The position numbers and the translations under genes are program-made. A DNA stretch of 64,000 nt from assembly GCA_024036415.1 (NCBI GenBank), contig JAMWET010005007.1, forward strand, positions 372,001 to 436,000. The letters run 5' to 3'. The notes under the pieces were generated by a model. That model was not told the origin of the DNA and did no database searches. It saw nothing but the letters and a program-made list of their open reading frames with translations. The DNA is from Prochilodus magdalenae. Its lineage: Eukaryota > Chordata > Actinopteri > Characiformes > Prochilodontidae. Below are positions 14,708-28,882 of the stretch, piece by piece. How positions within the stretch are numbered: the first letter of the stretch is position 1; each line of letters starts with the position of its first letter.

Positions 14708-17700
14708 TGAGAGTGGGAGAGAGAGAGTGAGAGAGAGGATCTGATGCAGACCTCTGTGCTTGTCCATTCAGCATTTTGCCGCAATGGCTCACACTGTGCT
14801 CTACTGCACTAGATCAACAGTAACTCTCGCCTTGTCCAAACAGCCTTTGTCATCAGAGAAACCAGGTCATGGCTGTTGCTTTCAATAGAAATATCCTTAA
14901 ATAAAGTATGTAAGACCGGCGTGGATTGATGTGACCTACTGAGCTGGAAATGTGTGGTACAGCAACTCTTACATTGTGATAGTGAGGCCATGGCCTGGGT
15001 AGGATGGCAGCCAGCCTACAGGATGCAGCCAGCCGAAAAGTTTTGGATCCATGTAAGACAATCTGCAGGACTGCTTTCTGAGTGGTAGTTGCACAATTTC
15101 CTCTTTGCCCAAATACAGTTGATTAGCTAAAGCGAATTTCATATCTGAAGTTTCTTTAGTTTTGCACTTGTAACTTTTCACTTTAAGGCGGGTGCAGTGC
15201 GCATGTGCACGGTGGAGAGCCGGAGCGAATAATGGAGAATGTGGAGGAAAACGCGGGAGAGAATGTGCGTGAGGAGAACTGTACTAAGTTGTGGCCTGGC
15301 TTCTCCAACTGGTGTTATCTGGGAACTTGTGACGAGTGAAGTCTTGGTGCTCTCATTGTTCATTAAACTGACTCCGAAACCCCTTCACAACGTGTTCCCT
15401 GCGTGTCTCTTCATGGAAGCTAAGTATCCACCTCTCTACGAGAGCACCCACCTAACACCATACTTCCAGTCGTTACACACTTTAAAGCTAATGTAGCTGT
15501 GAAGTAATGGACGTTTGCAAACTGCAGGACTAAATCTGGAAGAAAAAACAAACTCACAACTGTACTGATTTGTGCTGGTAAAGATGGCATAGAAGGTTTT
15601 TTAGTCAGCGCTGTCAATTGTTCTCTGATTTGACTTGTGACTTTGGTAGGATTGAAAAATGCCCAGATGCTGTTTTACACACCCATTTATGACGTGACTC
15701 TAGGATGGAATTTTCTGTTTGTTTGTTTGTTTGTTTGTTTGTTTTTTGGGGGGATTTTAATTTGATAACAGAGAAGCTCTGTGATGACTGTTTTGGCAAA
15801 AGGTGGATAAAATCACACAGCATGGCTGCTACTTACAGGACTGCTGTGATGTTAGTAATGGTGGAACTGCTCCTCTCTTTGGTCTTTTTGTGTGAAAGCT
15901 GCTCAGTATTGTCCAGTGTTTAAGAAACTGTTCATAGTGAAACGTGCAATGCAAACTTTAAACCAAAGTTACCCTGAATCTTGTTAAAGATGAGGCACTC
16001 AGGCTTTTGCAGTGCATTTGGTGATAGTTTTCCATTCCACCTTAAGTGGTGTTGCAGTTAAGTTCTGACGTCTGTACAAGCTGTAGCATTTAAGGTGGAG
16101 TGAAATTTTTAAATTAGAGGGAAGCTAGTTTTATAACTAGTAGGAAGCTAGCTTCAGCCTCATTTAGATGTACATCAACCATTTACTACTGACAGTTCAG
16201 TTCCTAAGGTGTGGAAAGTGCCAATATCCCATTCACAGCCTGGAACAGTAGATTTCTCCGCACAGTTCTTTTTTTTTTTTATTGCTGTGGCTTCATTGTT
16301 GTATGTAACGTATATATTTGGGTGTGTAAATGGGAAAAATACTGTAACATAACAGTCTAGGTGGCCATTGGCTTTTCTGTCCTCTTTTGCAAGTTGCAGA
16401 ATTTGTTTTTTGAAGGAGACAGAAGTGTTTGATTTTGTCCATAGCTTGTCCAGTCGCTTTGCAGCTTTAACGTTTCAAACCTTTTCCAACGTGATGTACT
16501 TCATAGTGAAGCACTGTGCCAGGTATGGTCTCCGAGCTGATTGTTTTTCATGTAATGATAAGTAGGGTGGTAGAAACGTGGTTAATATTTTTCTCAGCCC
16601 ACTGATTCTCATTGATCAAAACTCAGAAGAAATATTTGAGGCAGGCTTACAGAACACAAGAAAGCAGGCCAGTTTTCATTTCAGGTGGACTTTAACAGCA
16701 CAACACATATTTAAAAGCCAGAGGAAAACAAAGACAGTGTGTAGATGTGGATCTAGTTGGTGTGTTGGAGTGTGACTGCTGGGTTGGAGTCCTACAGGCA
16801 TGGTCTGGGCTCAGCAGCCTGGATGAATGGTGGTGGAGGATGCTGGGTGAAAAAACGCTGAGCTGGTCTGTGATTAAGCGCCCTGATGGTTTGTGCCTGG
16901 TGGCCAGAGCTGGAGAGATTAGCCCCGTACCGACAGTTTGGCAACCAGCAGATTTTGAACAACATAAGGCACAGCTGAATTAGCTCAGGGACTCTATTTA
17001 GCATGGCACCAACCATACTAGCAGATCATTGGGGTAAGAGGCTAATTAAGAGGTTTTATTAGACACTGTGTGTTAGAAAGGGGGTGTTAAAGGTGTGAAG
17101 TCTAGTGACTGTGTTGATTATAAATGACTATGTTTCGATATCATTATGCTGAATAAGTTAATAATCGCTTACACCAGCATTTAGTGGCTGTTTTTGTGAA
17201 AGGTCAGAACGAAGCTCTTTAACCATTTACACTGCAGGGTTATCTTTCTCTAATTTCATTAATCATCGTTATCTCTCTCTAATTACTTACATTAACTCTT
17301 GTAAATGTTTTGGTAACTGCTAGAAATGTATTTTGTCATTATACTGAGGAATTGCAGTGTGGGCCCTGAGTTTAAGGGGTTAATTTCAGCTGCACATCCA
17401 CAGTCTTCCTGCTGACCTTGCAGTAATACAGTACTGTACAGTGCTCAGCTTTAAATGCATTGGTGCAAATGCACTCTCGCTATTTATTTCAAATGCATGC
17501 TAGCTTTTGCATCATTGACAAAATGCTGTATTATCAGTATTTCCTAAAGCCCTACTAAACATTGGTTGCTCGAAAGCTGCAGTGTTGGCTGAGTAGGCTG
17601 TGCAGGCTGATGAAGGGGCTCTTCAGTGGTAGCCCCTCACATGCACGTGCGTGTCTGTGCACGAGTACCCAAGTGGTGCCTAACTGTGCCTCCTTCTCTC

Positions 17701-20700
17701 TCTCTCTCTCTCCCCTCCAGGCCAGTCACACGGGCATGCGCTCATACATTTACAGTAAGAACTCTGTGATTGGCTCGCAGGCTGAGCACGGAGGCATGAG
17801 GACCTACTTCTTCAGCGCAGATACGCAGGAGGACATGAACGGCTGGATCCGCGCCATGAACCAGGCTGCGCTCATGCAGAGCCACAGCTTGAAGAGGTCA
17901 GTCATCTCCAACTACCTTAAACACAGTCCCTTCTTTCTGGCACACCTTCCTGTTCCCAAGGCTGGAAGAATCTAAAACTGTGATGGACCCCAAATTTGAA
18001 CTTAGAGTCTAAAAACAGATCGTTTTGCCACCGAGAGAATTCAAAAGATTAAAAATACAGAGAGGTGTATGAAATAAATAAAGTTAAATAGACTTTCAAC
18101 ATTCTAAAGTTCAAGTTTGCTTTATTGACATGACAAAATGACATTTATAATTCTCAAACCATAAGTTTTTGCACAGAACTCCAGCAAAATGCCATCAGAA
18201 TACCTCAAACACATTTCAAAGCAATTTTTCTTTTAAAAAAAAAAAAAAAAAAAAGCAGCAGCACACGAGTCAATGTCAGTATGGTATGTTGTGTGCTGTT
18301 TACTGAGAAGACCTCTTGATCACAGTGTTCAATTGAAGACCTCCTCCTGACTGTGATTGATCCACTACATGGAGCAGACTAACAGTGCTCAAACGTACAC
18401 TGAGTTCTTTTTACAGTGCATTTGGTGATAGTTTAATTTCATGGACTCCATTTGTCATTTGAATTGCACTGCCAGCTGTAATGAGATTTAGAGGCAGTGG
18501 TTAGAAATACGTGCTCTAATGCACCATTGCTAATGTGTTCAAACAGAAAGTCAGAGAGTGCATCAGAGTGTACATAAAATGCTAACAGATATAACAGATA
18601 TAAATAAACATTACTGCTGTTGTGTCTCCAAAATGATAACTGATGATAAAATTGTGAAAATGATACTGGTGAAGAATAAAGCTTTCTAAAGCATTTTTTC
18701 TGAAGTTAATATAAAAAAAGTTTTATTGGTTATTTGAACCCAATGCAAATGATAAAGAGAGATTTTAAATCATACAAAAAATACAAAAACAGCAAAAAAA
18801 TAAGATATTATGTGTGACACCAAATTATGTGTTTTATTAATTTTATATATGACAACATATAAAAACTTTCTCTACAGAGGACACGCTTTTCTGCTCATTT
18901 TCTGCTCACTAAACGAGGCATTTAAGAACAATATGTGTTTAGGAACTGAGGAAACCACCTGCTGTAGTTTTTAAAGTGAAGGATTTTTATCCATCCTTGC
19001 TTTATATAGGATTCCAGCTGCTCTTCTTTGTTGTATTTTTGGTTTTATGATGCGAAGTGTTTTCAATAGGGTCTGGACTGCAAACAGGCCAGTTTAGCAC
19101 CTGGAGTCTCAGGGCCATTCTGTAATATATGCAGATCGGGGTCAGGAAATAAACAAGACCATGCCATGTGCACTAATCCACATCATGCCTGCACAGATGT
19201 TGGTTTTTGAAATGTGTTCTAATAAAAAGCTGGATGGTCCATCTTCCCTTTAGTACAGAGGACATGGCATCCATGATTACCACTACAGAATCACATCTGT
19301 TTTTAATGCAGTGCTGTCTAAGGATCCAAAGGTCACTGCCATTCAGTACTGGTTTTCGACCTTGTTCCTAGTGCACAGAGATTTCACCTTATGGTCTGAA
19401 TCTTTCAGTGGTATTATGTAGGGTAGATGAGGAAATTTCCAAGTTCTTTGCGGTTTTGCATAGAAAAACATTGTTCTTGAATTGTTGCATTGTTTGAGTG
19501 GTGAATCCCTCCGCATCTTTTCTTCTGAAAGTCTCTCTGAGATGCTCTTATTGTGCTCAGTCATGTTACTGACCTGTTGCTAATGAACTCAAGTAGTTAT
19601 AGATGATCCCCAGATGTTTGTTTAACATTACACAGGGTTACCAGTCTTTTGTTACCCCATTCCAACCTTTTTGGAACGTGAACAACAACAACATTTCTCA
19701 GTTTCATTTGAGATGTTGTCTTATACTACATTCAGTTTAATGTATAATTGGTTTGCACATCATTGCATTCTGTATTTATTTACATTTTGCAGAGCGTTCC
19801 AACTTTTTTAAAAATGAGGTTGCTATAAATTATTGTGCAGATCACTATAACTACATGCAACCTTTTATACAAGCTTCAGACAGGCATTGTAAAGCACTAT
19901 TCATGTCATATAACACCTTATAAATGCATTTATAAAGCATTGTGAATACAGGATTTAGGCATTAGCACATAAACCAGTACGTCCTGAAATCTTACTTCCT
20001 TGCTTTTACTGTTTCTCTTTTTTATCTCAAAAGTACTCCCTCTCTTTCCATCTTCTTACTGTCCTGTCCTCTGAAGCCACCAATATTACCAGCCACTCCG
20101 ACTTTATATGGATTTTTAACTGTCCCGCGTTTAAACCTGAGTTCTGCTATTTGTCTGCTGTAGTGTATTACCTCGCCACAGCTATTGTGTAAAACTGAGT
20201 TGATTGATATTTCCTCTGCGAGGCCTTCATGCATGGTGGAGTCGTAGCAGGCCTCTGCGCTTCCTGCACTGCTTCATTATGTTTAATTGATCTCACTGAG
20301 GCTGTCAAATGACGTCAAGATGAACAGTTGATATTTTTCAGACTGGATCCTTTGTGACCACTTAGAGACGTGCATATGTGTGTGTGTGTGTGGTGAGTGC
20401 TCTTCCTGCGTTCACTCACATTACTTCTGTTATGAGAAAGCTGGTGTTGCATTAAACATGTTATTCATTCTTAACCTATGCTGTACTGACTTAAATCCAA
20501 CTAACTCTGCTCTTACATTCAGTCCTTCCGCACTAAGCCTTCAGTCCACATTGCTCAACCATGGTGATGTCTGCACCATATACCTCACAGGCTGCTCTGT
20601 GAAGGTGCAATGCAGTGTGTGGCTGATGCTCAGGCACGCTGCCATGGCAGTGTGTACTGTCTGATGCTGCAGCGCTGGGAACAGCACCACTGCGGCACAC

Positions 20701-23700
20701 TCCTACTGCTCTAATCTACAGAGGAGCCCCAGCAGTCCGAAACGTTTATGACACTGATTTTAAGGTTCTTAAACCCTTTACTAATTTCCTACATTTCTGA
20801 ATAACACAGTTAGCATGTCACTGAAGTAATTCAGACTAATTGGTTGTGAATTGCTTTGTTCTAGAGACATTTGCAGAGAATGGATCACAGTGGTGGTGAT
20901 GGGAACCGGACGTCATGTGGAGTTTAATGCTTCTACAAGCTCTCTGACTGAAAGTCGTAGCATTAAATAGTTGCGAATACGCTGCCTGATGTCCGAGTCT
21001 TCGTTTTAATGTAGTTGTAGTTGTGATCAATTTTGGCTTCAAAAGTTTTTAGCAAGAACATTTTTATTTTATAATATTTACATCCATTCCTGGTGGAGGG
21101 CTACATGGAGGGGTTTACTTTATAATAAAATATATATTTGTATTTTCATTATTGCATACTAAAACTCGTGTGGGTTCAATGGTGGCTTTGGATAGTACAT
21201 AGAATGTACAGACCCAGCGGCCCCTTTAGACACATCTACTTGTATGTACACTCAATGTCCAGTTTATCCGCTCCGTTTACCTTATAGGCCAAAATTATTC
21301 AGCCAACAGTGTCCTGTGGGCAGCGTCCTGTGAACACTGATGAAAGACAAGAGGATGACCAACATAAACTCAAGAAAAGCAATGGGCTCTGCCTTTACAT
21401 TTCTACAGTGGACCAGCAAGATAGGAGAGATTGCTAGAGTGGATAGTGAGTGGACACAGTGTTTAAACACTCCAGCAGCACTGCTGTGTCTGATCCACTC
21501 ACACCAGCGCAACACACACTAACACACCACCAGCACATCAGTGTCACTGCAGTGTTAAGAATGATCCACCACCCACATAATTAAAGACAATATCTTTGTT
21601 TCTTCGTTTTTATGTATAACATTTGAAGAGACATTGTCCTGCAGTTACTGGTTACTCAATGCCCCTCTCAGGCCAGAAACACCAGACACAGTTCATCCAG
21701 GGTGCTCTTGTTTCACGCCAGAGACTGGTGATGAAAGCTGGATGTTTTTACAAAGATGTAAAATGGGAAGAGGTTGTTTATGGCATATGCTGGTTTGGCT
21801 GCCGGTTTGGTTGAGCTGTGGTGTTTATTCAACGTTAGAAATGTTTTCATTTGTGCGTGTGGGCTCCAGGCAGAGTACTGGGACGCGTCCCAGGCTGCTG
21901 CTTGTGGGTAATATGGCAGATAGTGTGAAATGTTGCTGAGTGCCTGTGTGCCACAGCGAGTTTCTGACTTGTAGCCAGACCTAAGGCCTTCATAGTGATC
22001 CAGCATCACCATCTAGTGGACAGCGGCATTCGCTGCAGGTGTAGAGGGAGCTATAGAGAGTAAAGGAAAGACAATGTAATAAGATATGATGGATGAAATA
22101 GAGTGCGTAATGGTATCACGTGTGAAATATCACATGGGGACAAGAAGCCAGAGCTTAGTATTTTCTGTGAGATGGCATAAATGCTATAATACTATAGTTA
22201 TGTAATTATTGCTGGCTGTGACTAATACTCAAATACCTCACTCTATATTGCTAAATGTGGAGGTATTTTGCTCAACATTACGAATTCTTGTATTGTCCCT
22301 ATTTATTACAGCTTGGGACCTGGTGGGGAAACACATGATTACGAGCTATTGTCAAGCTGGATATCTTGGAAAAATCCGACCTCTGATAAATAATGTCTCA
22401 TAAAAGACAGAGTAATAAATTACACAGTGATCTAAATGAATGATCTGTCCCATTACATGAGCTATTACCTCCGAGCACAGATAGAGTGCCCCCTCCTTCT
22501 ATTTGTTATAAAGATAAAATGGCTGTCAGGTTGATCCACATGAGCAGATTTCACCGCTTAAAGCTGAAAGAGCTCCTCTCAACAGCTCTTGCGTGGTACG
22601 AGTGGGGAAGATGTGGGTGTTACATTAGTGAGGATATTCCAGCTGGCTGCGTTTGCTGTAATGACAAACGCGTTAATGAGATGTACCGTTTTTATTGCGC
22701 CCTTGCTGTTACTCGAGTGAGAAATTGTGATTTTGGAGGGAAATGCTTCAGGTTAATTGAACAGTGTGCAGCCACTTGTTAGACGGGGGCTTGATGGCTC
22801 TTGGTGCTCAATGAGGAGAAATTCTCAGTCTAATCAGACGGGAGTGGATTGCCACATGAAGAATGCAAGCCATTTTGAGATTGTGATTGATTAAGAGAAA
22901 TATCCCAGGGCAGATTTGTAGGCCTCACCAGTCAGAAGTATGAAGCCCCGGCTTTATGTTTTCTTAAAGATCTGCCAAGCCTTATACGAAAAATTAATGG
23001 CAGTAATTCATTCCTGCTGATCAACCTGGCTGAAAGGAATTCTTCTTATTGGAGTGGTCCTTAACCCTTTTAACACTGGGCGAGCTCAGTAATTAGGCTT
23101 ATATGTCTCGGTACTAAAGTACTTTTTCACTTATAATATGAATTATTGAGTAACTACTATGCCATAAAAATGTCAGTTCTCCAGAACCCACAAACAGACT
23201 CTTTCTGTGGCAAAAGGGCCCATATCATGCAAAAACAGTTTTCTCTTGCTTTTTCCATAAGGAGAGAGTTTAAAGTGATATGTAAGCACAACTGAAACAA
23301 AGCTCCTTTACATATATCAGTCTTCGGCCCTCGAGCTGGAATACTTTTACCAAGAGAGGTGCTGTAATTTGCGTGATTGCTGATGAGATATATGTACTTA
23401 ATCCAATAGGACTCCATCATGAATGTAGTGTTTACAAGTCAGAAGTAAGAAGTAAATTACCTTGTATAATAGCTCAAACTCAGAGTTCCTACAGCAATAG
23501 TTTACTTGTGTTTAGAAATAATATTGCTATTACTAATCTACCCTAAAATATGTCAGCTCCCTATTTGGCCAAAAGACTAAAAAAGTGCAAGTTCATTTGT
23601 TTCGTTTGTTTTTGGATTCTGGATTTTTTTTTTTATCTTAACCCTGTCTTTAATGTTGAGTGATCTAAAGAAATTTAGGGAAATTCCACAGAAATTCCAC

Positions 23701-24614
23701 ATTATATTCCCTCTAATCCAGCTATTATGGGGTTAAAGACACAGCTACAAACAGCATGTCTAATTATTAGGATAAAGAGTGGTTTGAAAATGCTCATGTA
23801 AAAATGAATTATGACTGCATTTCATACCTAAAACCTCAGTGGAATGTAGCATAGGGGCTCTTTTAAAATATGAAACGTTTTCCTCTCCCCACAGAGAAAC
23901 TCCAAAAAGCGAGCAACAGGCGGTTCCCCAAACCAATCATGTCAGCGGCAGCAGCAAAAGCTCCTCCCAGGCTGAGGGCCTCCATCACTCAGGGTGGGTT
24001 GAGATGGCAGATGGTGAGGTGGTCAGACAGGAGAGAGAGGTGGAGGTACGTCATGGTTACACTGGTAAAGATGGCTCAGAAGCCCAGGCCAAAGCCTCCT
24101 TCCCAGATGCAGAAGTGGATGGCCTTTCTCCAGATTCCGGAGCCCCATCCCGAGCCTCATCTGCCCTGCCCCCTCAGAGGAACGGCATCCTGCATCCTGA
24201 CCAGAATGGCAATGTGGTGTATAAGAGGGGCCTGGTGCCCCGCACGGACACTGAGAAACAGGTGCAGAGGAAGACAGCGCTAGCTCAGGTGGAGCACTGG
24301 GTCAAAGCTCAGAAAGGAGATCCTAAAAGGTCAGTGGGTTTCATGCACTGTAAAAGACAGATGTTGTACTAATGTTTTCATACAGTGCAAAAAATCATAT
24401 CTTGGCCAGTGAAAGCATTTTGTATGTACCCAATGTATCTAATATTTCCTCAGATTGTTGTTCCAAGAACTGTATGCCATTATCGAGACTATTTAAAGAC
24501 ATTTCTAATTTTATTTAAGAGAAATACCTAAAAACATAGAGCTTGAAATGCTAGAAAAATTAAATTACCTTATTTATAGTCACTATATATGTGTAATTAT
24601 ATCTAGAATTAGGT

Positions 24615-24689
<75 letters not shown>

Positions 24690-27600
24690 TATTTTTTAAT
24701 AATAATAATAATCACATAATGACTAAATACTTGATGTTTTGGCTACATTTAAGATTGCCTAGAAAGTTTTGTAGTATAAGCTCTCAAGTGAAATTTGCTT
24801 TGCGTCAGGCCTCACAGTTTTCTTCTGAAAGAACTTCCTCTGCTGATACTAAACATAATATTTGTGTCTTGCAGACAAACACTGTACTCACTGAGGTACA
24901 GCCTTATTTTCCATTTCCGTTCATGAACGCTTTATCAACTGCTCATACGACTTCATACCTGAGGATAATAGCGAACACTTTCACGCAAATTAATATACAA
25001 ACTACCATGATATTTTTCTTTTCATTTTTTCTTTAAAGTCTTTTAGCACTTTCATCAGCAACCTGTAATATTCAGGCTTTAATGTACACAATGTGACACT
25101 TTCACCCATTTTCTTTGACTATTACAGCATAAAATGCTTATTTAATATAAAGGAAAACAAAATGTACATAAAGTAGAATTTATAAAGTAATTTTTTGTGT
25201 TTCCTGTTAAAAGGCCATTACAAACAAGTTGCTTATTATACATTTGTGTGTTGATTTTTTAAAAGACATGGAGAACATGGGACTCCTAACAACCATGCAA
25301 GAACTGGTAGACTAACAATAACAAATAATAACTTGTCTTTAAAAGTCATTTTGATTAGAAATGAAATAAATAAAGGCTGATCTCTACACTTGGCACAGTA
25401 CTGTGCATTCTTTTCCTTTTCTTTTGTATTGACGTTCTACTTCATTGTTACAGTCATTTGATTCAGCATGAATTATTTCTGATTTTGTTCTTTTGCGTGA
25501 TTCCAGCCATCCTTCCTCAGAGTACACGCTCCCTAGGCGGACGCCACCTCTGCAGCCTAAGCTGGGTGTGATTGAGGCCTACCAGTCATTGCCAAAGACA
25601 GGCCGGCGCCCTTCAGGCGGCTCACCCCCGGTGACTCGCAACCTGCCCAGTGACTACAAATATGCCCACGACCGCCTCAGCCACTTCCGCATGTCCACGG
25701 ACGAGCGAATGGCCACCAAGGAGGGCATGGTGTGGCAACTGTACGAGTGGCAGCAGAGGCAGCAGTTCCGCCATGGAAGTCCCACAGCGCCCGTCTTTAC
25801 TGGGCCAGATTATTTGGACACAGCAGCTGCCTTTAGGGTCACCCTGGAGGTCCCCCGTTCTATATCCGTGCCGCCTTCCCCATGCGACATCGCCCCACCG
25901 GGACACCCCTCCAAGCTACTCTCACCCCGTCGGCCGCACACCCCAGCTGACAGAGTGACTGTCCGCCCACTGGACGAGATTTCAGCCATGGTGGACACAC
26001 CTGTCCCTGGCTCTCCGAGACGGGTCGTTTCAAAGGTGAGAGTTCACACAAAAGGCCCGGAAATTTCACTAGGAAATTCCTTAGCATCATGAACATCAAG
26101 CATCAAGTATGAACGATAAGCTAAAATAACAATAAGCTAATAAACTTGTTTTATATTTGTATTTAAAGATATGCCCAGAGTTTTATCTTGGCCAAAAATT
26201 TGCATATATTTATTCATACTAGTTAAATATTCTAATAATGGATTGCCGTCTAACAATCCAGTATCTGTGCAGCTGTATGACCACCAAAATACATGCTAGC
26301 TCAATTCTAAATCCTGTTTATATGTACACTACTGTACACAATTATAGTAACGACAAATTGGCATTAATGCTGTAAATATAATTGTGAAATGGTTGAAAGA
26401 AGATTAGGATCAAGGGAACATAGTCAGAACAGTGTTCATCCAGGACCTCTGTACAACGTACACACAGGACCACACAGTACAAATGACCAAGACACAGACC
26501 TCTTATCAGGAAATAACCAACATTAACCCAACACACAAAGTAGGCTCACAGTTTTGGTTCCTGTACTTCTCATTGTTCCTCAGCCTTTGCATGGACTTGT
26601 CAGCATTTACCTGGCTAAAGTTAATGAAGTTCATTAGCAAAACAAGGTTTAAGTTGGAGAGGCTTTTCAGCTGTATACAAGTACACAGTAAAATGAAATT
26701 TTAAAAAGTGCATAACTGTGCAATATAGACAATGCAGACAACACAGTGCAATAAAAACCTAGTTAGTTTATTTATAGTAATAGTTCATAGTAGTGCTGAC
26801 ACTGGCTGGATAAATAGCTTTAAATTAGATACATTTAAAATAATACATTAATAATATGTATGTTTGTTTCCACAACATTCGTACTCCATATCTATGTGCT
26901 GTGTGTTGTTATGATAACATTTTAGTGACTGAGTTTTAGTGACAGTGTTGTGTAAGTTGATCTTTTCAGTTAAGAATCCCTGTTAGTCTAATTACTGTTT
27001 TGTAATTATATGAAACATGAATAGAGTATGAACATGCATATAAACATTTTTAGTAAGTGCTGGTGGGCTCTGTTGTGGTATACGGGCTGCTTAGAGGGGG
27101 CTTGCTTGTTTTAGGGTGGAGTTTGTGGTTTTATTTTATGTTGTAGTTTTGCTCAGTGTGCATTCATATATTGAGTCTCACTGTGTGACTATGGGTATGG
27201 CGAAGGCAGTTACTGCCAAAACACATCAACAGTCTAATTAGCCACAGATAGGATATAATAAGTCCAGAACAAGAGAGCAGAGTAGGCATCAGCCTGTTCA
27301 CGTGGCAGTTTAATGTGTGTAATGTGTGTGCTATTTTTCCTAACAGCACAGAAAAAGAAAAAAACAGGCAAATTATTATGCATCAGTTTGTACATTTTGT
27401 AAATGCTGCCTTAAACTATAACTTTATATATATATATGTATGTGTGTGTGTGTGTGTATGTGTGTGTGTGTGTGTGTGTGAGGAACATATAAATAATACA
27501 TTTAATTATTAATTACATACATTAATTATAAATGATTAATTAATTAATTAACTAATTATTTATTTTTTTTTAAAGTTGGCACAGGAACAATTTAAGAGAA

Positions 27601-28831
27601 AAGAAATTAAACTGGTTATGCACATGCTTGGGAATACAAGACGCATCCAGGAGAGGTCTAGACCTTTATGAATAAGGAGTGGTCAAGGTTTACAATTTTG
27701 CCAACAATACCTCAGCAAAAATCCAGCTCAGTGAGTGAATATAAGGAGTTTATGTATTTCACCCTCTGCAGCACATGATATCATCAAAGGATTTGAGGAA
27801 TCCATAGAACTCTTTGTGCATAAATGGCAAGGTCATAAACAACAACTGAATGCAATTTGATCTTTAACCCCTTAGATGGCACTGCATTAAAAACAGGCAT
27901 GTTTGGCATCGACTTAAAAATACTTCAGAAAAAAAACATCCACCTCTGATTTCACGAAGGATAAAACTATACAGAGTGTAAGTCATATGTCAACAGCGTC
28001 CAGAAATGCTATCCACTCCTCTGGACTCATCTGAAATGGACTGATGCACAGTGGAAACGTGTGTTGAAGTCTGACAAGCCAACCTTTCAGACTGTTTCTG
28101 GAAATAATAGTACAATCCAGATAATTACCAGCATAAAGTTCAAATGTCCGCCACTGTCTGAAAGATGCTTACTACAACATGAACACCAAGTAACAACATT
28201 ATTCCTGTGGCTGTGTAATCAGAGGGTTCAGATGCTAGACAGGTCTTTCTGCAGTCAAGAACTGCCTTGCAAAAAAAATAAAATATTTTTTTAATGAGCT
28301 CACAAAGGCTGGACAGCATGTGGGTACACAGCTGAACACTTCTATAACTGTACTGGTGTTCCTGTCCCAGCTGTTGTGCAACATGTTTCAGGCACCAAAT
28401 CTAGAATGTCGTGTCCTTTTTCAGTTTCAGATATTACAAATTACAGCTTACCATTTTGTTACATACTTGCCCAACGTTTTTTGAAATCAAAACATAAAAT
28501 GTTTACTGTAATATGTTTAGTAGATGATTTTATTTGTTTGATGAAATATCTATTTTTATTTATACTTGTACAACAGACATAGAGAACACAGTACATTCGC
28601 TTGCGATGGGAAATTCTCGGGTGATTTTTGTTGTATTTAAATGCTTGTCAGGCATCCAAACCGCATGTGTTAATGGGAACCTATGCATGAGAAGTGGCCT
28701 CTGACTGACTTCCCGCTGTGCTTAACTTTTTTGAAGGGATTTCACACACGCGTTCCCACAGGATTCACACGGTCTTCAGCCCAGAGCCCATCCCACAGGT
28801 GCAGGCGTGTGTTTTTGTGTATGAAGCTGTG

Positions 28832-28882
<51 letters not shown>

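Larger units (their letters stand above)
6676..17720. other. 11-kb intron within the PH domain
   Basis: Holds a 15-bp palindrome (7844), a hAT-type TIR-like start (6910), a complete hAT MITE (11724), a (GA)n tract (14665), a solo LTR (15169), a (TTTG)n tract (15717) and a small inverted repeat (16031). The short open frames here have no splice sites or homology I recognise. Confidence 0.5.
17897..23894. other. 6-kb intron after the PH domain
   Basis: Contains an A-rich repeat-like patch (18106-18255), a 3' fragment of the ~1 kb TE family (19650), an interspersed otophysan-type repeat (21253) and a candidate regulatory block (22480-23060). No coding exon recognised. Confidence 0.5.
24330..25506. 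other. intron with trinucleotide repeat and candidate microexon
   Basis: Contains an (AAT)n/(GATAAT)n tract and the 21-nt candidate exon at 24875. The remainder is AT-rich unique sequence. Confidence 0.5.

Noticed and set aside
17562..17720. Upstream extension of the PH exon's open frame with its own Met
   Set aside because: A consensus acceptor at 17719-17720 and family homology starting exactly there show this is intron.
16011..18436. 21-bp identical word at 16011 and 18416 as a possible regulatory pair
   Set aside because: Its neighbourhood looks like a MITE, so shared repeat ancestry is the simpler explanation.
23839..23894. Met-initiated extension upstream of the disordered exon
   Set aside because: Acceptor ctctccccacag marks the exon start and the upstream residues have no family match.
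24548..25036. 162-codon open frame rich in Asn and Asp
   Set aside because: It is produced by the (AAT)n/(GATAAT)n microsatellite and has no splice context or homology.
25622..26099. Minus-strand open frames opposite the large central exon
   Set aside because: They are shadows of the GC-rich coding exon; no independent homology.
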